NCBI GenBank assembly: GCA_014529385.2
Contig: CM043952.1
Coordinates: 153,950,057 to 154,014,056, forward strand
DNA length: 64,000 bases
Direction of reading: 5' to 3'
Origin: Adiantum capillus-veneris
Lineage: Eukaryota; Streptophyta; Polypodiopsida; Polypodiales; Pteridaceae
Part shown: positions 22,868-33,668 of the stretch, one piece after another
Layout: each line of letters starts with the position of its first letter
How positions within the stretch are numbered: the first letter of the stretch is position 1
Notes under the pieces: generated by a model
Database searches by the model: none
Seen by the model: the letters and a program-made list of their open reading frames with translations, nothing else
Told to the model about the DNA's origin: nothing
Position numbers and translations under genes: made by a program

Positions 22868-23452
22868 TGTTAACCCTCACGGCTCACGGACACCCCATCA
22901 CGTACGACGGACGTGTATTATGTATTTGGTAGAGTCAGGTACCGGGCTTGTCGGACCAATAGGAAAAGCGTAAGAGTGATCGCCGATGAGAGGCGCACTC
23001 TAACTGGGACATTCAAGGGATTAGTTGGCTAAGCATGGGCGCCCAAGTGTGAATGGGGTGAGCTCATATAAAAGCCAACTAAACCTAAAATTCACTCATT
23101 CTCTCATTTGTGCAATAGAAGAGTGCTCTTGCTCCATCTCCATCTCCATCTTCTTCTTCTTCACCTCCGTGTGTGTGTGTGTATGTGAGAGAGAGAGAGA
23201 GGGAGAGTGTGTCTGCGATCGAGCATTACGAAGGCACGATGGCGGCAAAGCGGTTGAGCGCGGCACGACTGCAGCTTCTTCTTCATCGCGGCGAGGAATC
23301 CACTACGAAGGCGAGCGTAGAGCGGTGAGTGACACACCCTTTGCTCTCTTGAGCTCGCTAGTTTAGGCTTGTTGTGTGCTTGGAGCCATTTGTGGCTCGC
23401 ACACGGTGTATCGGCAAGTCCTTTGCTTCGACAGTGCGGCAAGGAGCGCACA
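22868..23452 (+). repeat. B1 3' LTR
   Basis: 585 bp, TG...CA, preceded by the polypurine tract and followed by the target duplication AGGAA (23453-23457). It differs from the 5' LTR by scattered substitutions and a shorter microsatellite, consistent with moderate age. Confidence 0.97.
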
Positions 23453-23457
23453 AGGAA

Positions 23458-24065
23458 GCATCAGGAGGCATTGAAAGGAGTGATAAGATATTTAAGTGAT
23501 ACAAAGGACAAATGCTTATGCTTTGGAAACAAGGAGGCATGTGTAAAAGGATACACGGATGCCAATTATGTAGGGAATATGGACTGTAAAAGGTCTATCG
23601 GTGGCTATGCTTTCACATTTTATGGGGGTGCAATATCATGAAGATCTCATTTGCAAGATTGCATTGCTCAATAAACCACTAAGGTAGAATATGTGGCCAC
23701 CTTTGAATCTTGCAAAGATGTTATTTGGTTCACTCATCTAGTGTGAGATTTGGGCATAAATTTTGATATTCTAATATTGCATTGTGACATTCAAAGTTCT
23801 ATTCAACTAGCACCAAATCCTATGTTTCATGCAAAGACAAAGCACATTGAGACCAAGTATCATTTCATTCACGACATGCTTGAGGACAAGTGCATCTAGC
23901 TTGTCAAGGTACACACACATGACAACCCTGCTGACCTTCTCATGAAGGGTTTACCTCTTGAGCGTTTTGCATAATGTCATGACTTGATGGGTATTGGGTA
24001 GAGCCATCATATTCTACTTAATTATTTGTGTGCTTATTGGCACATTGTTCTTTAAGTGGGAGGTT
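23458..24065 (+). pseudogene. C1 copia RNase H (downstream part)
   Basis: Continuation of the copia frame cut at 9675: ALKGVIRYLSDTKDK, then GYTDANYVGNMDCKRSIGG (copia RNase H Asp motif), TKVEYVATFE (Glu motif), KTKHIETKYHFI and the usual end (NPADLLMKGLP). Stops near 23641, 23675, 23742 and 23898 make it non-functional. A short purine-rich tract (AAGTGGGAGG, about 24054-24063) follows, as expected just before a 3' LTR. Confidence 0.9.
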
Positions 24066-24193
24066 GTTGGGGATAATGACCATAAGGCCAATACCATCAC
24101 AAACTAACCACTCACTAACCCTAGTCTTATTCTTTCTTATTGATAATATAGAACAATAAGGAGCTCACATATAGTGTGAGAAGAAACTCCACC

Positions 24194-24277
<84 letters not shown>

Positions 24278-24303
24278 AAAACCCTGATCTCTCAGCCCTT
24301 ACA
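24066..24303 (+). repeat. C1 3' LTR, probably incomplete
   Basis: It begins TGTTGGGGATAATGACC directly after the C1 polypurine tract and a plausible end is CCCTTACA at about 24303. No 5' partner is left, so the end is a guess. It contains the (CT)n(CA)n microsatellite. Confidence 0.6.
24198..24278 (+). repeat. (CT)n(CA)n compound microsatellite
   Basis: A run of CT (to about 24252) followed by a run of CA. On the minus strand this is (TG)n(AG)n, the same order as nearly all other compound microsatellites in the window. Confidence 0.98.
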
Positions 24304-24602
24304 TCCATTTTGCATGGCACACTCAACATTAATAATGGAACAATGTTATGTGTATAACTGAGTAGCCAATACCTCTTTTTGTCATTGTCGACTAGATCAT
24401 ATGAGTGAAAAGGGAGTGAAAGCATTGTCCCATTTGGCTTATTTACTGGGTCTTGATTATTCTACCTTAAGGTGTGTGAGCATTGTTTGTATCATAAACA
24501 AACACAAAGTCCTCACAAACAAAGTGGTTATAGAAGTGAGCGTTATAAGTTGATACATAGTGACATTTGTGGTCCTATGCCTAGTGTCTCATTAGGTGGT
24601 GT
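24304..24602 (+). pseudogene. F, copia pre-integrase and integrase (left part)
   Basis: It reads TLNINNGTMLCV, then CRLDHMSEKGVKALSHLAYL (GAG-pre-integrase), CEHCLYHKQ (zinc-module cysteines) and HSDICGPMPSVSLGG (first catalytic Asp of a copia integrase). A frameshift lies near 24470. The frame is interrupted at 24602 by E and resumes at 39308. F begins at about the coding position where C1 has lost its own integrase. Confidence 0.8.
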
Positions 24603-25288
24603 TGTCATGGATGCTTGAGAGTCGGTCACTGCCTGCATCATCGCCTATGTCATCACCTACATCATTGCTAGAAGGATCTAGAAGATTCTAGAAGTTCTAA
24701 AAGTATCAAGGAGATTCTAGAAGTTTCTAGAAGCATGGAGAAGATTCTGAAAGAATCTAGAAGTTTCTGGAAAGCTCTAGAAAGTTGAAGAAGGATCTGG
24801 AAGTTTCTAGAAGAACTAGAAGGATCAAGAAGTTTCTAGAAGCTTGGAGAAGATTCCGGAAGAATCTAGAAGCTTTTGGAAAGCTCTAGAAAGTTGAAGA
24901 AGGATCCAGAAGGTTCTAGAAGAGCTAGAAGGATCAAGAAGGTTCTAGAAGATTCTAACCTCCTCAAGAAGAACCTAGAAAGTCCTAACCTCCTCAAGCA
25001 CTAGTATAAATAGGGGTCTTGGGCCACAAGCCCCTCAGTCTTGCCAACACCAGTTGTGAGGCTCCTATGAGGAAAGCCCCCTTCTAGTTCTTGTCTTATG
25101 TTCAAGTCTTGTCCTTGCAATCAAGCCTTGTCTTGTACTCAAGTCATGTAATCCAAGTCTTGTATCTAGCTCTCTTAATAAAGTATTAAGTCTTGTAATC
25201 AACATTAAGGTTATCATCAAGTCCCAAGTTCTTGTACATTGTGAGCGTCTCCTCTTGCTCTCTTCTAGCTCTATACGCGCTCATAACA
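24603..25288 (+). repeat. E 5' LTR
   Basis: 686 bp, TG...CA. The U3 is filled with repeated TCTAGAAG-like units that make perfect heat-shock elements. It also has a TATA box (25005-25012) and an AATAAA (25177-25182). The matching 3' LTR is 38597-39302. Confidence 0.96.
24668..25012 (+). promoter_or_regulatory. Heat-shock-element array and TATA box in E LTR
   Basis: Heat-shock factors bind alternating nGAAn/nTTCn units. The array contains a perfect four-unit site TTCtaGAAgtTTCtaGAA (24715-24732) and perfect three-unit sites at 24681-24693, 24760-24772, 24800-24812, 24829-24841 and 24849-24861. All lie upstream of TATAAATA (25005-25012). The four-unit site and TATA box are kept in the 3' LTR (38729-38746; 39019-39026). 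Heat induction is inferred from the motif and was not measured. Confidence 0.75.
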
Positions 25289-25328
25289 GTTTGGCAAGAC
25301 TACCATCTCTTAATCTTTTCAAGCCATC

Positions 25329-26337
25329 ATGGAGCGGACGATGGAAGGTGTCATCAACGCATTGCAAAGCATCCAATCTCAGTTACAAGAACTTTGTGAG
25401 AGTAACGCTCAACTTCAAGCAGGGCAACCCCTAATCTTGGGACCGGCATTGCAAAATCTTCAACGTCAAATTCAAGAGCTTCAAGAGACAAGTACACATC
25501 AAGCACAAGCTGCAAGATCTAGCTATTCTCAACAACATAAGAAGGAGCCGAAGGTCAGCATGCCTGCAAAATTTGATGACTAGATCAAAGTTTAGAGGTT
25601 TTCTCCAACAAATGCGTCTCTTCATTCGAATGCAACGAGAGCGTTATCCAGATGATGCCTCTCAAGTAGGCCTTATTGGGACCCTCCTCTCGGGTACGGC
25701 TCTCGCTTGGTTTGCTCCCTTACTTGAAAAAGAATCTCCTCTTCTTCATGACTTTGAATCTTTTGTGGTGGGAGTTCTCTGCAACCTTTGGGGATACTGA
25801 TAGAGCAAGGGTTGCTAAACCAAACCCAGTAATCTCCGCTAAGGATCAAGACCTGCATCCGTCTATGCATCCGAATTTCAACAGCTCACTTATGATCTGA
25901 CTTGGCATGAGGAATATTTCATTAGCCAATTTCGGTGGGGATTAAAGGATGACGTAGAAGATCTTTTATTGACTATGCCAAAGGTTCACACACTAAGAGA
26001 GATCATCTCTCAAGCAATAGAATGTGATAATTGACTATTTGAGAGGAGACAAGAGAGGCGTCTTGGGGCACCATTGCAACCCCAAACAGAAGTGACACAT
26101 AATGGCCACACACCTCAACAGGGCCATGAATCAAGCATTGAGCCCATGCAAATTGATTCAGCACGGTTTCAACCTCTCTCAGCCCAGGAGAAGCAAATGC
26201 AACATATTAATGGCTTATGTCTGTATTGTGGAGAGCAGGGGCACATAGTTCAACAGTGTCCAAGGAAGAGAAGGATGAAGGTTCATGGTGCAATGGCCTC
26301 AACGTGTTCGAAAAACATGGACGTCCAACCCCAATAG
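25329..26337 (+). pseudogene. E Gag, broken
   Basis: The start MERTMEGVINALQSIQSQLQ is only 40 nt after the LTR, an unusually short leader; no standard initiator-Met primer site is seen there. A coiled-coil-like Gln/Leu-rich N-terminus precedes a frameshift near 25580. The Gag domain follows in another frame (IGTLLSGTALAWFAPLLE, about 25670-25730). Another frame then carries the knuckle CLYCGEQGHIVQQC (about 26218-26260). At least three frame changes occur. Confidence 0.8.
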
Positions 26338-26999
26338 AGACCGATCGGTTGGACAAAAGACAAGCAAAAAAAGGTCTCTTTCTTCCCACTGATTCCACTT
26401 CAAGTTTTATGCTACCATTTAAGATCCATATGCCGGGTAGGCACATGGATTGTGAAGCATTACTAGATTCAGACGCAACAGTGTGCTTCATGACAAAGAA
26501 TTTGCAAAAGAACAAGGCATACCACTTGTGGAGAAGTCTAATCCAGCAACTGTAGAAGTCATTGATGGTCGTCCCCTCGCTTCAGGGGATGCCAAGTATG
26601 AAACTCGCCCCATAGAAGTAACATTGCAGGAGCATGTTTCAAGAATAGCGTTCAATATTATACAAAGCCCAAGTAGTCCAATTGTTATTGGGCTACTGTG
26701 GCTTGAATTACATAATCTTGACATTGATTGGAGGGCTTGGAGAATTGAACCACGAAAAGTCCAAAAGAAGAAGGGAAGGCATAATAGGCCTATATATCTT
26801 GGAGCCAAGGTCTTCATGCGTGCAGCCAAAAAGTATCCAACTTTCCTGATATTTGCAACACCAACCGACACGTAGACAACAAAAATCATGGAGGCATTGC
26901 CACATCAACATCAAGATAACAATGATGGTTTTGAGAAGAAGAATGCAGACCTCTTACCGGAGCATTGACCCTATGATTGTGCTATAGAGCTTCAGGAGG
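26338..26999 (+). pseudogene. E protease, catalytic motif altered
   Basis: The motif reads CEALLDSDATVCFM (near 26452-26490): the expected D-S-G is D-S-D here. After a frameshift near 26490 the remainder is open (26483-26875): EQGIPLVEKSNP, VIDGRPLASG, FNIIQSPSSPIVIGLLWLELH. The second half has the typical VIG..WL.-H ending of chromovirus proteases. Confidence 0.75.
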
Positions 27000-28312
27000 G
27001 AACCCAACCCCCTTTTGGTCCAATATACAAGCTATCTCAAGATGAATTGGTAGAATTACAGAAAAATATTGATGAGAATCTTGCTAAGGGGTTCATACGG
27101 CATTCAAAGTCCCCAACAAGAGCTCCAATACTCTTTGTGGAAAAGAAGGATGGAACTCTCCAGATGTGCGTGGATTATAGGGACCTAAACAAGATCACCA
27201 TCAAGAATCGCTATCCCCTTCCCTTGATCCCAGAGCTTCTTGAGTGCCTTGGCAAGGCAAGAATATTTACAAAAATAGATCTTCGTGGTGCTTAAAACCT
27301 AGTCAGAATCAAAGAAGGTGATGAATGGAAGACAGCCTTTTGGACAAGATATGGCCACTTTGAATATACCGTCATGTCATTTGGTCTCACAAATGCCCCA
27401 GCTGTTTTTCAACATTTAATGAACGATATCTTTCGAGAGTATTTGGATTATTTTGTGGTGATATATTTGGATGATATCTTGATATTTTCCAAGGATCAAG
27501 AAGAGCATGAGCACCATGTACGATTAGTGCTTGAAAAGCTTCGTGCATCAGGGTTATATGCAAAGTTGGAGAAGTGCTCTTTTCATCAATCTAAGGTGGA
27601 ATTTCTTGGTTATGTAATTTTTGAAAAGGGAATCTCCATGGATCCAAAGAAGGTTCAAACCATCCTTGATTGGGAGACACCCACCTTGGTAAGAGATGTT
27701 CAATGTTTCCTCGGATTTGCAAATTTTTATTGTATCTTTATACAGGGATACTCCAAGGTGGTTACAACACTCACAAGGTTGACAGGCCATAATAAGTTTT
27801 TCTGGGACTCAAAGGCCGCAAAAGCATTTCAGACTCTCAAGAAAGCTTTCACGACGGCACCCATTCTAATTCACGCAGATCCTACAAAGCCTTTCATCCT
27901 AGAAATAGACGCTTCAGGTTTTGCCCTTGGCGCTATTCTATCCCAAGTAGGAGAGGATGGTCGAGTACATCCAGTGGCTTTTCATTCCCGCAAGTTCTCA
28001 GCTGCAGAAATCAAGTATGAAATCCATGACGAAGAGCTCTTAGCAATCATTGACTCCTTCGACACTTGGCATCACCTACTTGAAGGAGCTCCTCATAAGA
28101 TCACTTTCTATACAGATCACAAGAATTTGGAATACTTCATGACATCCCGCATTTTGAATCGTCGCCAAGCCAGGTGGAGTGGTATCCTATCAAGGTTTGA
28201 TTTTCTTATCTCTTAAAGACCTGGCCGTCAACAAGCTAAGCCAGATGCCTTATCAAGAAGATCCTACCTTGCACCAAGAGAAGGCGATGCAGCATTTGAT
28301 CAACAAGAGTCA
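27000..28312 (+). pseudogene. E reverse transcriptase and RNase H
   Basis: 27047-27295 holds the finger motifs ([47 protein letters not shown]). A nonsense codon at 27293 follows. 27374-28216 carries MSFGLTNAPAVFQHLMN and the catalytic YLDDILIFS (about 27466), the RT thumb and an RNase H with ILEIDASGFALGAIL, HDEELLAI and FYTDHKNLEYF. The next stop is at 28214. The sequence continues PGRQQAKPDALSRR in frame. Confidence 0.92.
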
Positions 28313-29181
28313 GTGATTTTGAAACCTGAGCAGCTTAAGCTAAACGCCACCATGAGCCAAGCTCCTGAAGATTCTACTTTTCTTTCTAAGGTGAAGACGC
28401 AAATTGCCAAAGACCCACTTGCTCAGAATATTAGACAACAACTACAAGGACAAGAGGTTAATAAGGAATTTCAAGAAATTGATGGACTAATTTACTATAT
28501 GGGTCTCCTCTATATTCCGCCAGGACAACATGCTTGGAGGTACTTCAGCAACGGCATGATCTTCCATCAGCAGTAGGGAATTTTGGGGTTAATAAGACAA
28601 TTGAGCTTCTCTCTCGTGACTTTTGGTGGCCTCAAATGTGGAAGCTTGTCAAGGAGTATATAGGCACTTGTGACACTTGCAATAGGTCAAAGGCCCCTTG
28701 TCATCGTCCTCATGGGTTACTCCATCCCTTGCCCATTCCAACCAAACCATGGTCATCCATCTCCATGGATTTCATTGTAGAGCTACCCTTGTCACAAGGA
28801 TTTGACTCCATTTTAGTAGTCGGGGATCGTTTTACAAAAATGGCACACTTCATTCCAACCACTAAAACCATCACCAGCGAAGGTACGGCCAAACTCTTTC
28901 TATAGCATATCTATCGTTATCACGGATTACCAGATGACATAGTTTCTGATCGAGGCCCACAATTCATCTCTAGCTTTTGGAAAAGCTTATTCAAGCTACT
29001 TGGAGTACAAATCAACCTCTCCTCAGCCAATCACCCACAAAGTGATGGACAAATAGAGAGAGTAAATCAAGTTTTGGAACATTATCTCCATTGTACTATC
29101 AATTATCACCAGGATAATTGGGTCGAGCTCCTACCGCTAGCAAAATTCTCCTATAATAACAGTTTTCATGCCTCCACCCGT
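28313..29181 (+). pseudogene. E integrase, N-terminal part
   Basis: The zinc module ends CDTCNRSKAPCHRPHG (about 28670-28720). The core has SMDFIVELPL (first Asp near 28767), [10 protein letters not shown] (second Asp near 28950) and SDGQIERVN (Glu near 29055), then [10 protein letters not shown]. There is a stop at 28903 and a frame change near 28570. The core is cut at 29181 by D and resumes at 37919. Confidence 0.9.
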
Positions 29182-30322
29182 TGTGAGCGGGATGAAAACA
29201 CACACAGCGCCTCTATAACTACCCAACACACACTCTTGGGAAGATACACACACACACTATGGGGCACCACTCGGCTTACACAACACACCTGGCCGAGACA
29301 GGGAACACACCTCTGGAGTGAGAGGAGAGAGACTATCCACTTGCCCACTCCACACAGACACACACACACACACATCCCCAAAAAACTCAGCTCAAAAGAG
29401 GAGAATTTCTGATGTTTAGATACAAATGAGCTTGGGCCAACACCAATGGGGCAAACAACTCACACAATATGGGTAAAATAAGCCAGATACAATCACAAAC
29501 TGGAGCAGAAACTTCGCTCATAGGAGAAACTTACACAGAAAAACAGCAGGAAAAGAGTGAGGAATTTGGCAAAATGGACAGCACCATCGCGTCCGTAACG
29601 GCCCAAAACCCTAGTCTACAATGTCAAAGTGCTCAAATCCGACCTCGGATGAGCAGTTTACGGCCAAAACAGGCTCCAAAATGAGCAAAAACACAGCTGC
29701 GGCTGTTCCTCCTCTCTTCTCCACGTTTTTTCTGGTCTTTTCTCAGTTTTTTCAGTTCCCACACTTAGCTTTATTAGTTGGGCACCCTTGGCCTTTTAGA
29801 TGACCTCAAACGGACCCCGAACAGGCCAAAAACTGACCTCGCATTGCATAGTTGTCACCTTTTTGCATCATTCGCACACCTGGCACTCAGCTTTTTTCCA
29901 CTAATGCATCTCACCACCATGTGAAGTGGCCCCAAAAAGTGGTCCTAATGATGACCTTTCTGCATAACTCTCACAAGAAAACACCCACGTTGTGTTCGTC
30001 CTCATCCGCGTGCAAATATTGACCTCGTTCGCCCTCCTGACGCCACTAGATGCCATCTGACGCACTTGCTGACCTCACGTCGTCGGCCTGCGGATAGCTT
30101 CCTCGAGAAGTTTTACGTGCTATAAACTCCTCATTATTGTAGAAAAAACATACTGGTACTGGTGATAGTGAAAATCGATGAACTATGTACATGCTGTCCT
30201 ACCTGTACACATGTGGGCCCCACGTAACCACCTGGCTAAGGAAAATGGGCAATTCTTTATTTGATGCACCATGCATGTGTATGTACATATGCGCAATCCC
30301 TTGCTCCAAAAAACTCCTGACA
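29182..30322 (-). repeat. D 3' LTR (left on plus strand)
   Basis: 1141 bp and near-identical to 36776-37914. A G-rich purine tract on the minus strand (about 30326-30342, GGGGGTGGGCAAATTA) borders it, as expected of a polypurine tract. It includes a CA-rich stretch near its outer end. Confidence 0.95.
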
Positions 30323-30350
30323 TAATTTGCCCACCCCCTAGCCTGCTAGA

Positions 30351-33300
30351 TCATTCATGATCAGCAGCAGCAAAGAGAGATATGAGACTCGCCGCATCAC
30401 AGGTCTCCTCATCCCTCACAGACATCACTCGCTCTTCAGAAAACTCATCTTGCTCCACCATCATCAACCTGGCATGATACAACTTAAGACGCAACCCATT
30501 TACCCTTGACTTATGTAGAACACCATCCAGGTTAGCCAGCTGATATGTGCCATTTGGAAAACACTCTACTACCTTGAAAGGGCCTTCCCACTTAATTTGA
30601 AACTTCTTTTGGAAGGTGCTGTCCAGCTTACTGTTGTAGCGCAAAACCAAGTCATGTTTCTTGATACCCTTACTTTTGACCTTTTCATTTATCTTTGCCA
30701 AAGCCTTATCCTGCATCTGCCCATAATGCTCCAATGCGCTCATCCTATCCAACTGGACCTCTTGTAACTGCAAGAGCCTCTCTTTGAATGCATCACTAGG
30801 CGGCCCAAGCAACTTCTCTAACATCTTGACCGCAGGCAACTCTACCTCCACAGGCAATAGTGCTTCCTTTCCATACACCAAATGAAATGGAGTAAACCCT
30901 GTACCTGTCTTCACTGAAGTACGGTAAGCCCATAATGCACTAGGCAATTCCAAATCCCAATTCTTTCCTTGGTGCTCTGTCACTTTAGAAAGAATTTGTA
31001 CCAACTCACCATTGAACCTTTCATTTAAGCCATTACACTGCGGGTAATAAGGAGTGGTATGCTGGTGCCTAATCTTCATCTTTGTGCATAAGAAGTCTAG
31101 CAGTTTAGCTCTAAATCCTGGCCCCTTATCTGAAAGTAGCTCTAATGGCACCCCAAACTTGCAACATATTTCATCATACACCAATTTTGCCACATCCTTT
31201 GCAGTGATCTGTTTTACTTCTATAGCCTCTGCCCATCTAGAAAGATAGTCCACTGCCGTCAAAATATAGCTTTTGCCCCTGCTTGTGATAGGTAACGGGC
31301 CTATTGCATCAATCCCCCATTTTTCAAACACATCAAACGCCATAGTGGTTTTTCGTAGCTCTGGCTTCAACACTCTCTTCCCAAATGCTTGACACCTATT
31401 GCAAGACCTACACCAATGGTGAACATCCTTGTGCAAACTACGCCATACATACCCCTCTTGCAAAATCTTATGCAAGGTGATCTTTAGAGCAAAATGGCCA
31501 CCACATGCGCCTTCATGGTTCTCTTCCAACACTCTGTAAAGCTCCTCCCGCCAAGGTACACGCCTCAACACGAGATCAGCTCCTTTCATGTATAAGACAT
31601 CGCCAATCAATTTGTACCTGTATGCTCTACGCACAAAGCCATACTTCTTAGACTTCTGAATCTCCTTTGGAATGATTCCTGTTAGCAAAAACTCCTCTTC
31701 TTGAGCCAAACTTTCCCGACCATGATAAAGAGGTAAATTGGTCCTTAACACGAATAGCTCCCCAATCATGCCTTGAGCTGCTTCATGTGCCTCTCCATTT
31801 AGAGCACGTTCAATGTGTTTGATGCTCCATGCTTCAAAATTTTTTAACAGGCCTTTAATTCTAAAGCACATTTCCTTCAATGAGGTGTTCTTGCTCTTCC
31901 ACACACCCAGCACTTGCTTCACCACTAACAAGGCATCACCTTTTATGCTCAACCTTCGAACCCCATGCTTCAAACAAATGTGTAATCCGGCTTCCAATGT
32001 AGCATATTCAGCCTCATTGTTACTATGCGCATCCAATTTGAACCCTCTCTTGCATACTAGCTTCCCCTCTGGATCATAAAGTGCTATACCCCCTGAAGCT
32101 GCATCGTGGCTCTTTCTGTATGAACCATCAAAGAACAACACATGTGCATTGCTGATCTGTGGCACTTCTTCAACTACCTTTCTCACCACCTCTTCCTTAA
32201 CAATAAGGGGATTCTCCTTGTAGGTCAACAAATCAGCTAGGGTAGCCCTTGTACTATCTTCCACTAGAAAAGAGAACTCAAACTCTTGCAGCTCAATTAC
32301 CCATTTCTTCACCACATTTGACATGTTAATACCATTAATTAACTGTGGCAAAAAGGCATAACTCGTCAAGAAAACAAAAGGCCGTGGTAGCAAGTAATGA
32401 CGAAATCGTCGACAAGAAAATATTACACTGGCCATCACTAGCTCTACTTCCGATAACTTTCTCTTCGCTGCCAACTTCACTCGGCTTGCACAATACACTG
32501 GCCTCATATAATGGCTGCCCTTCCCCTTTTGCAATAGCATGGCTCCAATGGCATCATCCCCTACTGATGGATTTACATAAAAAACTTTCTCCCAATCAGG
32601 AGCCTGCATGGCTGACAACCCCCCTAACACCTCTTTTACCTCTTGAAACACTTCTTCACACTTGTCATCCCATTGCAATGGATCATGCTTTGCCACTTGC
32701 TGTAATGGATAAAGAAGCTGCGAAGACAATGGAATAAACCGTGCCATGTACTTCACTTTGTGTATAAAGGTTGCCAATTGCTTCGTACTCATAGGTGATG
32801 GAAGAAGAATAATAGACTTCACCTTATCTGGATCAGCCTCAATGCCATTTTCTGACACCATATGGCCCAATAACTTCACCCTTGGCTGTGCTAGATGACA
32901 TTTCTTTGGATTTAGTTGTCCTCCACATTCATCATATCGAGCCAATACCATCTGTAGCTTCTCATGGTGATCAACCCTACTGCTATAGACACAAAAGTCA
33001 TCCATAAAAGCTTTAACACAACTACCAATGAATGGTTCCAACACCCAATTTGCTCTCTCTTGATAGAAGGAAGGTCCATTTGACAACCCAAATGGCAATA
33101 CTGTGTAGCAATAGCAGCCCCATGGCGTAATAAAAGTTGTCTTTGTGCGGTCTTTAAGAGCAATCTTCAATTGAAAATAGCCTGAAAAACCATCACACAC
33201 ACTGTACCTCTCATAACCTGCCACTGAATCCAAGATCTGATCGATGAATGGAAGAGGATATGGGTTCTTCTTAGTGGCTGCATTTAAGGGTTTAAAATCT

Positions 33301-33662
33301 ACACAAATCCTCCACTTCCCATCCTTCTTTGGACTGACTACTACTGGACTCACCCATTCTGTGGTCTCCACAGGGACTATGAACCCTGCCTTCAATAACT
33401 TGTCCACCTCTACCCGTAAGGCTTCCATTTGCTCTTGACCCATCCTTCTTAGCCTTTGCCGCATTGGCTTAGCACCTTCTTTCAGCTCTATATGCATCTC
33501 TTCACCCTTGAACCCTCTGATCTCTTCATATGAAGTAATGAACAAATCAGGAAAACTAGCCAGCATATGCAAAAATATATCCTTCTCCATAGTTGAGAGG
33601 TCTCCACTAATCATTTGCGTCATTAATTCCTGCTTCTTTGACAACTCAACCTTGGTTTGCAT
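30351..33662 (-). CDS. D pol: RT, two RNase H domains, integrase
   Basis: 1103 codons, intact. RT is at residues 65-250 with FMDD at 219-222. A decayed first RNase H is at about 355-480 (FYVNPSVGDDAIG: catalytic Asp replaced). The second, archaeal-type RNase H is at about 506-635 (FFDGS, NNEAEY, KGDALLV, NGEAHEAAQ) with its acidic residues in place. Integrase zinc residues are H716, H723, C754 and C757, and the triad is D785, D845, E881 (GIDAIGP, LSDKGPGF, GLNERFNG). A C-terminal region with KWEGPFKVVE is GPY/F-like; there is no chromodomain. It begins two codons after the UAA that ends the Gag-protease frame and in the same frame, so it could be made by readthrough; an independent start at this ATG is the alternative. 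Confidence 0.93.
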   Translation of the reverse strand: MQTKVELSKKQELMTQMISGDLSTMEKDIFLHMLASFPDLFITSYEEIRGFKGEEMHIELKEGAKPMRQRLRRMGQEQMEALRVEVDKLLKAGFIVPVETTEWVSPVVVSPKKDGKWRICVDFKPLNAATKKNPYPLPFIDQILDSVAGYERYSVCDGFSGYFQLKIALKDRTKTTFITPWGCYCYTVLPFGLSNGPSFYQERANWVLEPFIGSCVKAFMDDFCVYSSRVDHHEKLQMVLARYDECGGQLNPKKCHLAQPRVKLLGHMVSENGIEADPDKVKSIILLPSPMSTKQLATFIHKVKYMARFIPLSSQLLYPLQQVAKHDPLQWDDKCEEVFQEVKEVLGGLSAMQAPDWEKVFYVNPSVGDDAIGAMLLQKGKGSHYMRPVYCASRVKLAAKRKLSEVELVMASVIFSCRRFRHYLLPRPFVFLTSYAFLPQLINGINMSNVVKKWVIELQEFEFSFLVEDSTRATLADLLTYKENPLIVKEEVVRKVVEEVPQISNAHVLFFDGSYRKSHDAASGGIALYDPEGKLVCKRGFKLDAHSNNEAEYATLEAGLHICLKHGVRRLSIKGDALLVVKQVLGVWKSKNTSLKEMCFRIKGLLKNFEAWSIKHIERALNGEAHEAAQGMIGELFVLRTNLPLYHGRESLAQEEEFLLTGIIPKEIQKSKKYGFVRRAYRYKLIGDVLYMKGADLVLRRVPWREELYRVLEENHEGACGGHFALKITLHKILQEGYVWRSLHKDVHHWCRSCNRCQAFGKRVLKPELRKTTMAFDVFEKWGIDAIGPLPITSRGKSYILTAVDYLSRWAEAIEVKQITAKDVAKLVYDEICCKFGVPLELLSDKGPGFRAKLLDFLCTKMKIRHQHTTPYYPQCNGLNERFNGELVQILSKVTEHQGKNWDLELPSALWAYRTSVKTGTGFTPFHLVYGKEALLPVEVELPAVKMLEKLLGPPSDAFKERLLQLQEVQLDRMSALEHYGQMQDKALAKINEKVKSKGIKKHDLVLRYNSKLDSTFQKKFQIKWEGPFKVVECFPNGTYQLANLDGVLHKSRVNGLRLKLYHARLMMVEQDEFSEERVMSVRDEETCDAASLISLFAAADHE

Positions 33663-33668
33663 CAGCCC

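Larger units (their letters stand above)
9676..23452 (+). mobile_element. B1, full-length Ty3/gypsy element (defective)
   Basis: Bounded by two LTRs (9676-10268 and 22868-23452), both TGTTAACCC...GCGCACA, and flanked by a perfect 5-bp target duplication AGGAA (9671-9675 and 23453-23457). Removing the element and one duplication copy makes the interrupted copia frame continuous, which independently confirms the ends. Internal order: primer site, Gag with four knuckles, protease-like, RT, RNase H, integrase, second protease-like domain, W(V/I)PK tail, small ORF, polypurine tract. Apart from a 109-bp repeat insertion and a break near 20.4 kb, the polyprotein stays in one frame interrupted by nonsense codons, so it was probably a single frame of about 3,200 codons. 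Confidence 0.97.

Noticed and set aside
29074-29412. 112-codon ORF spanning the E integrase and D LTR
   Set aside because: Crosses the insertion junction at 29181; the second half is CA-rich LTR sequence.
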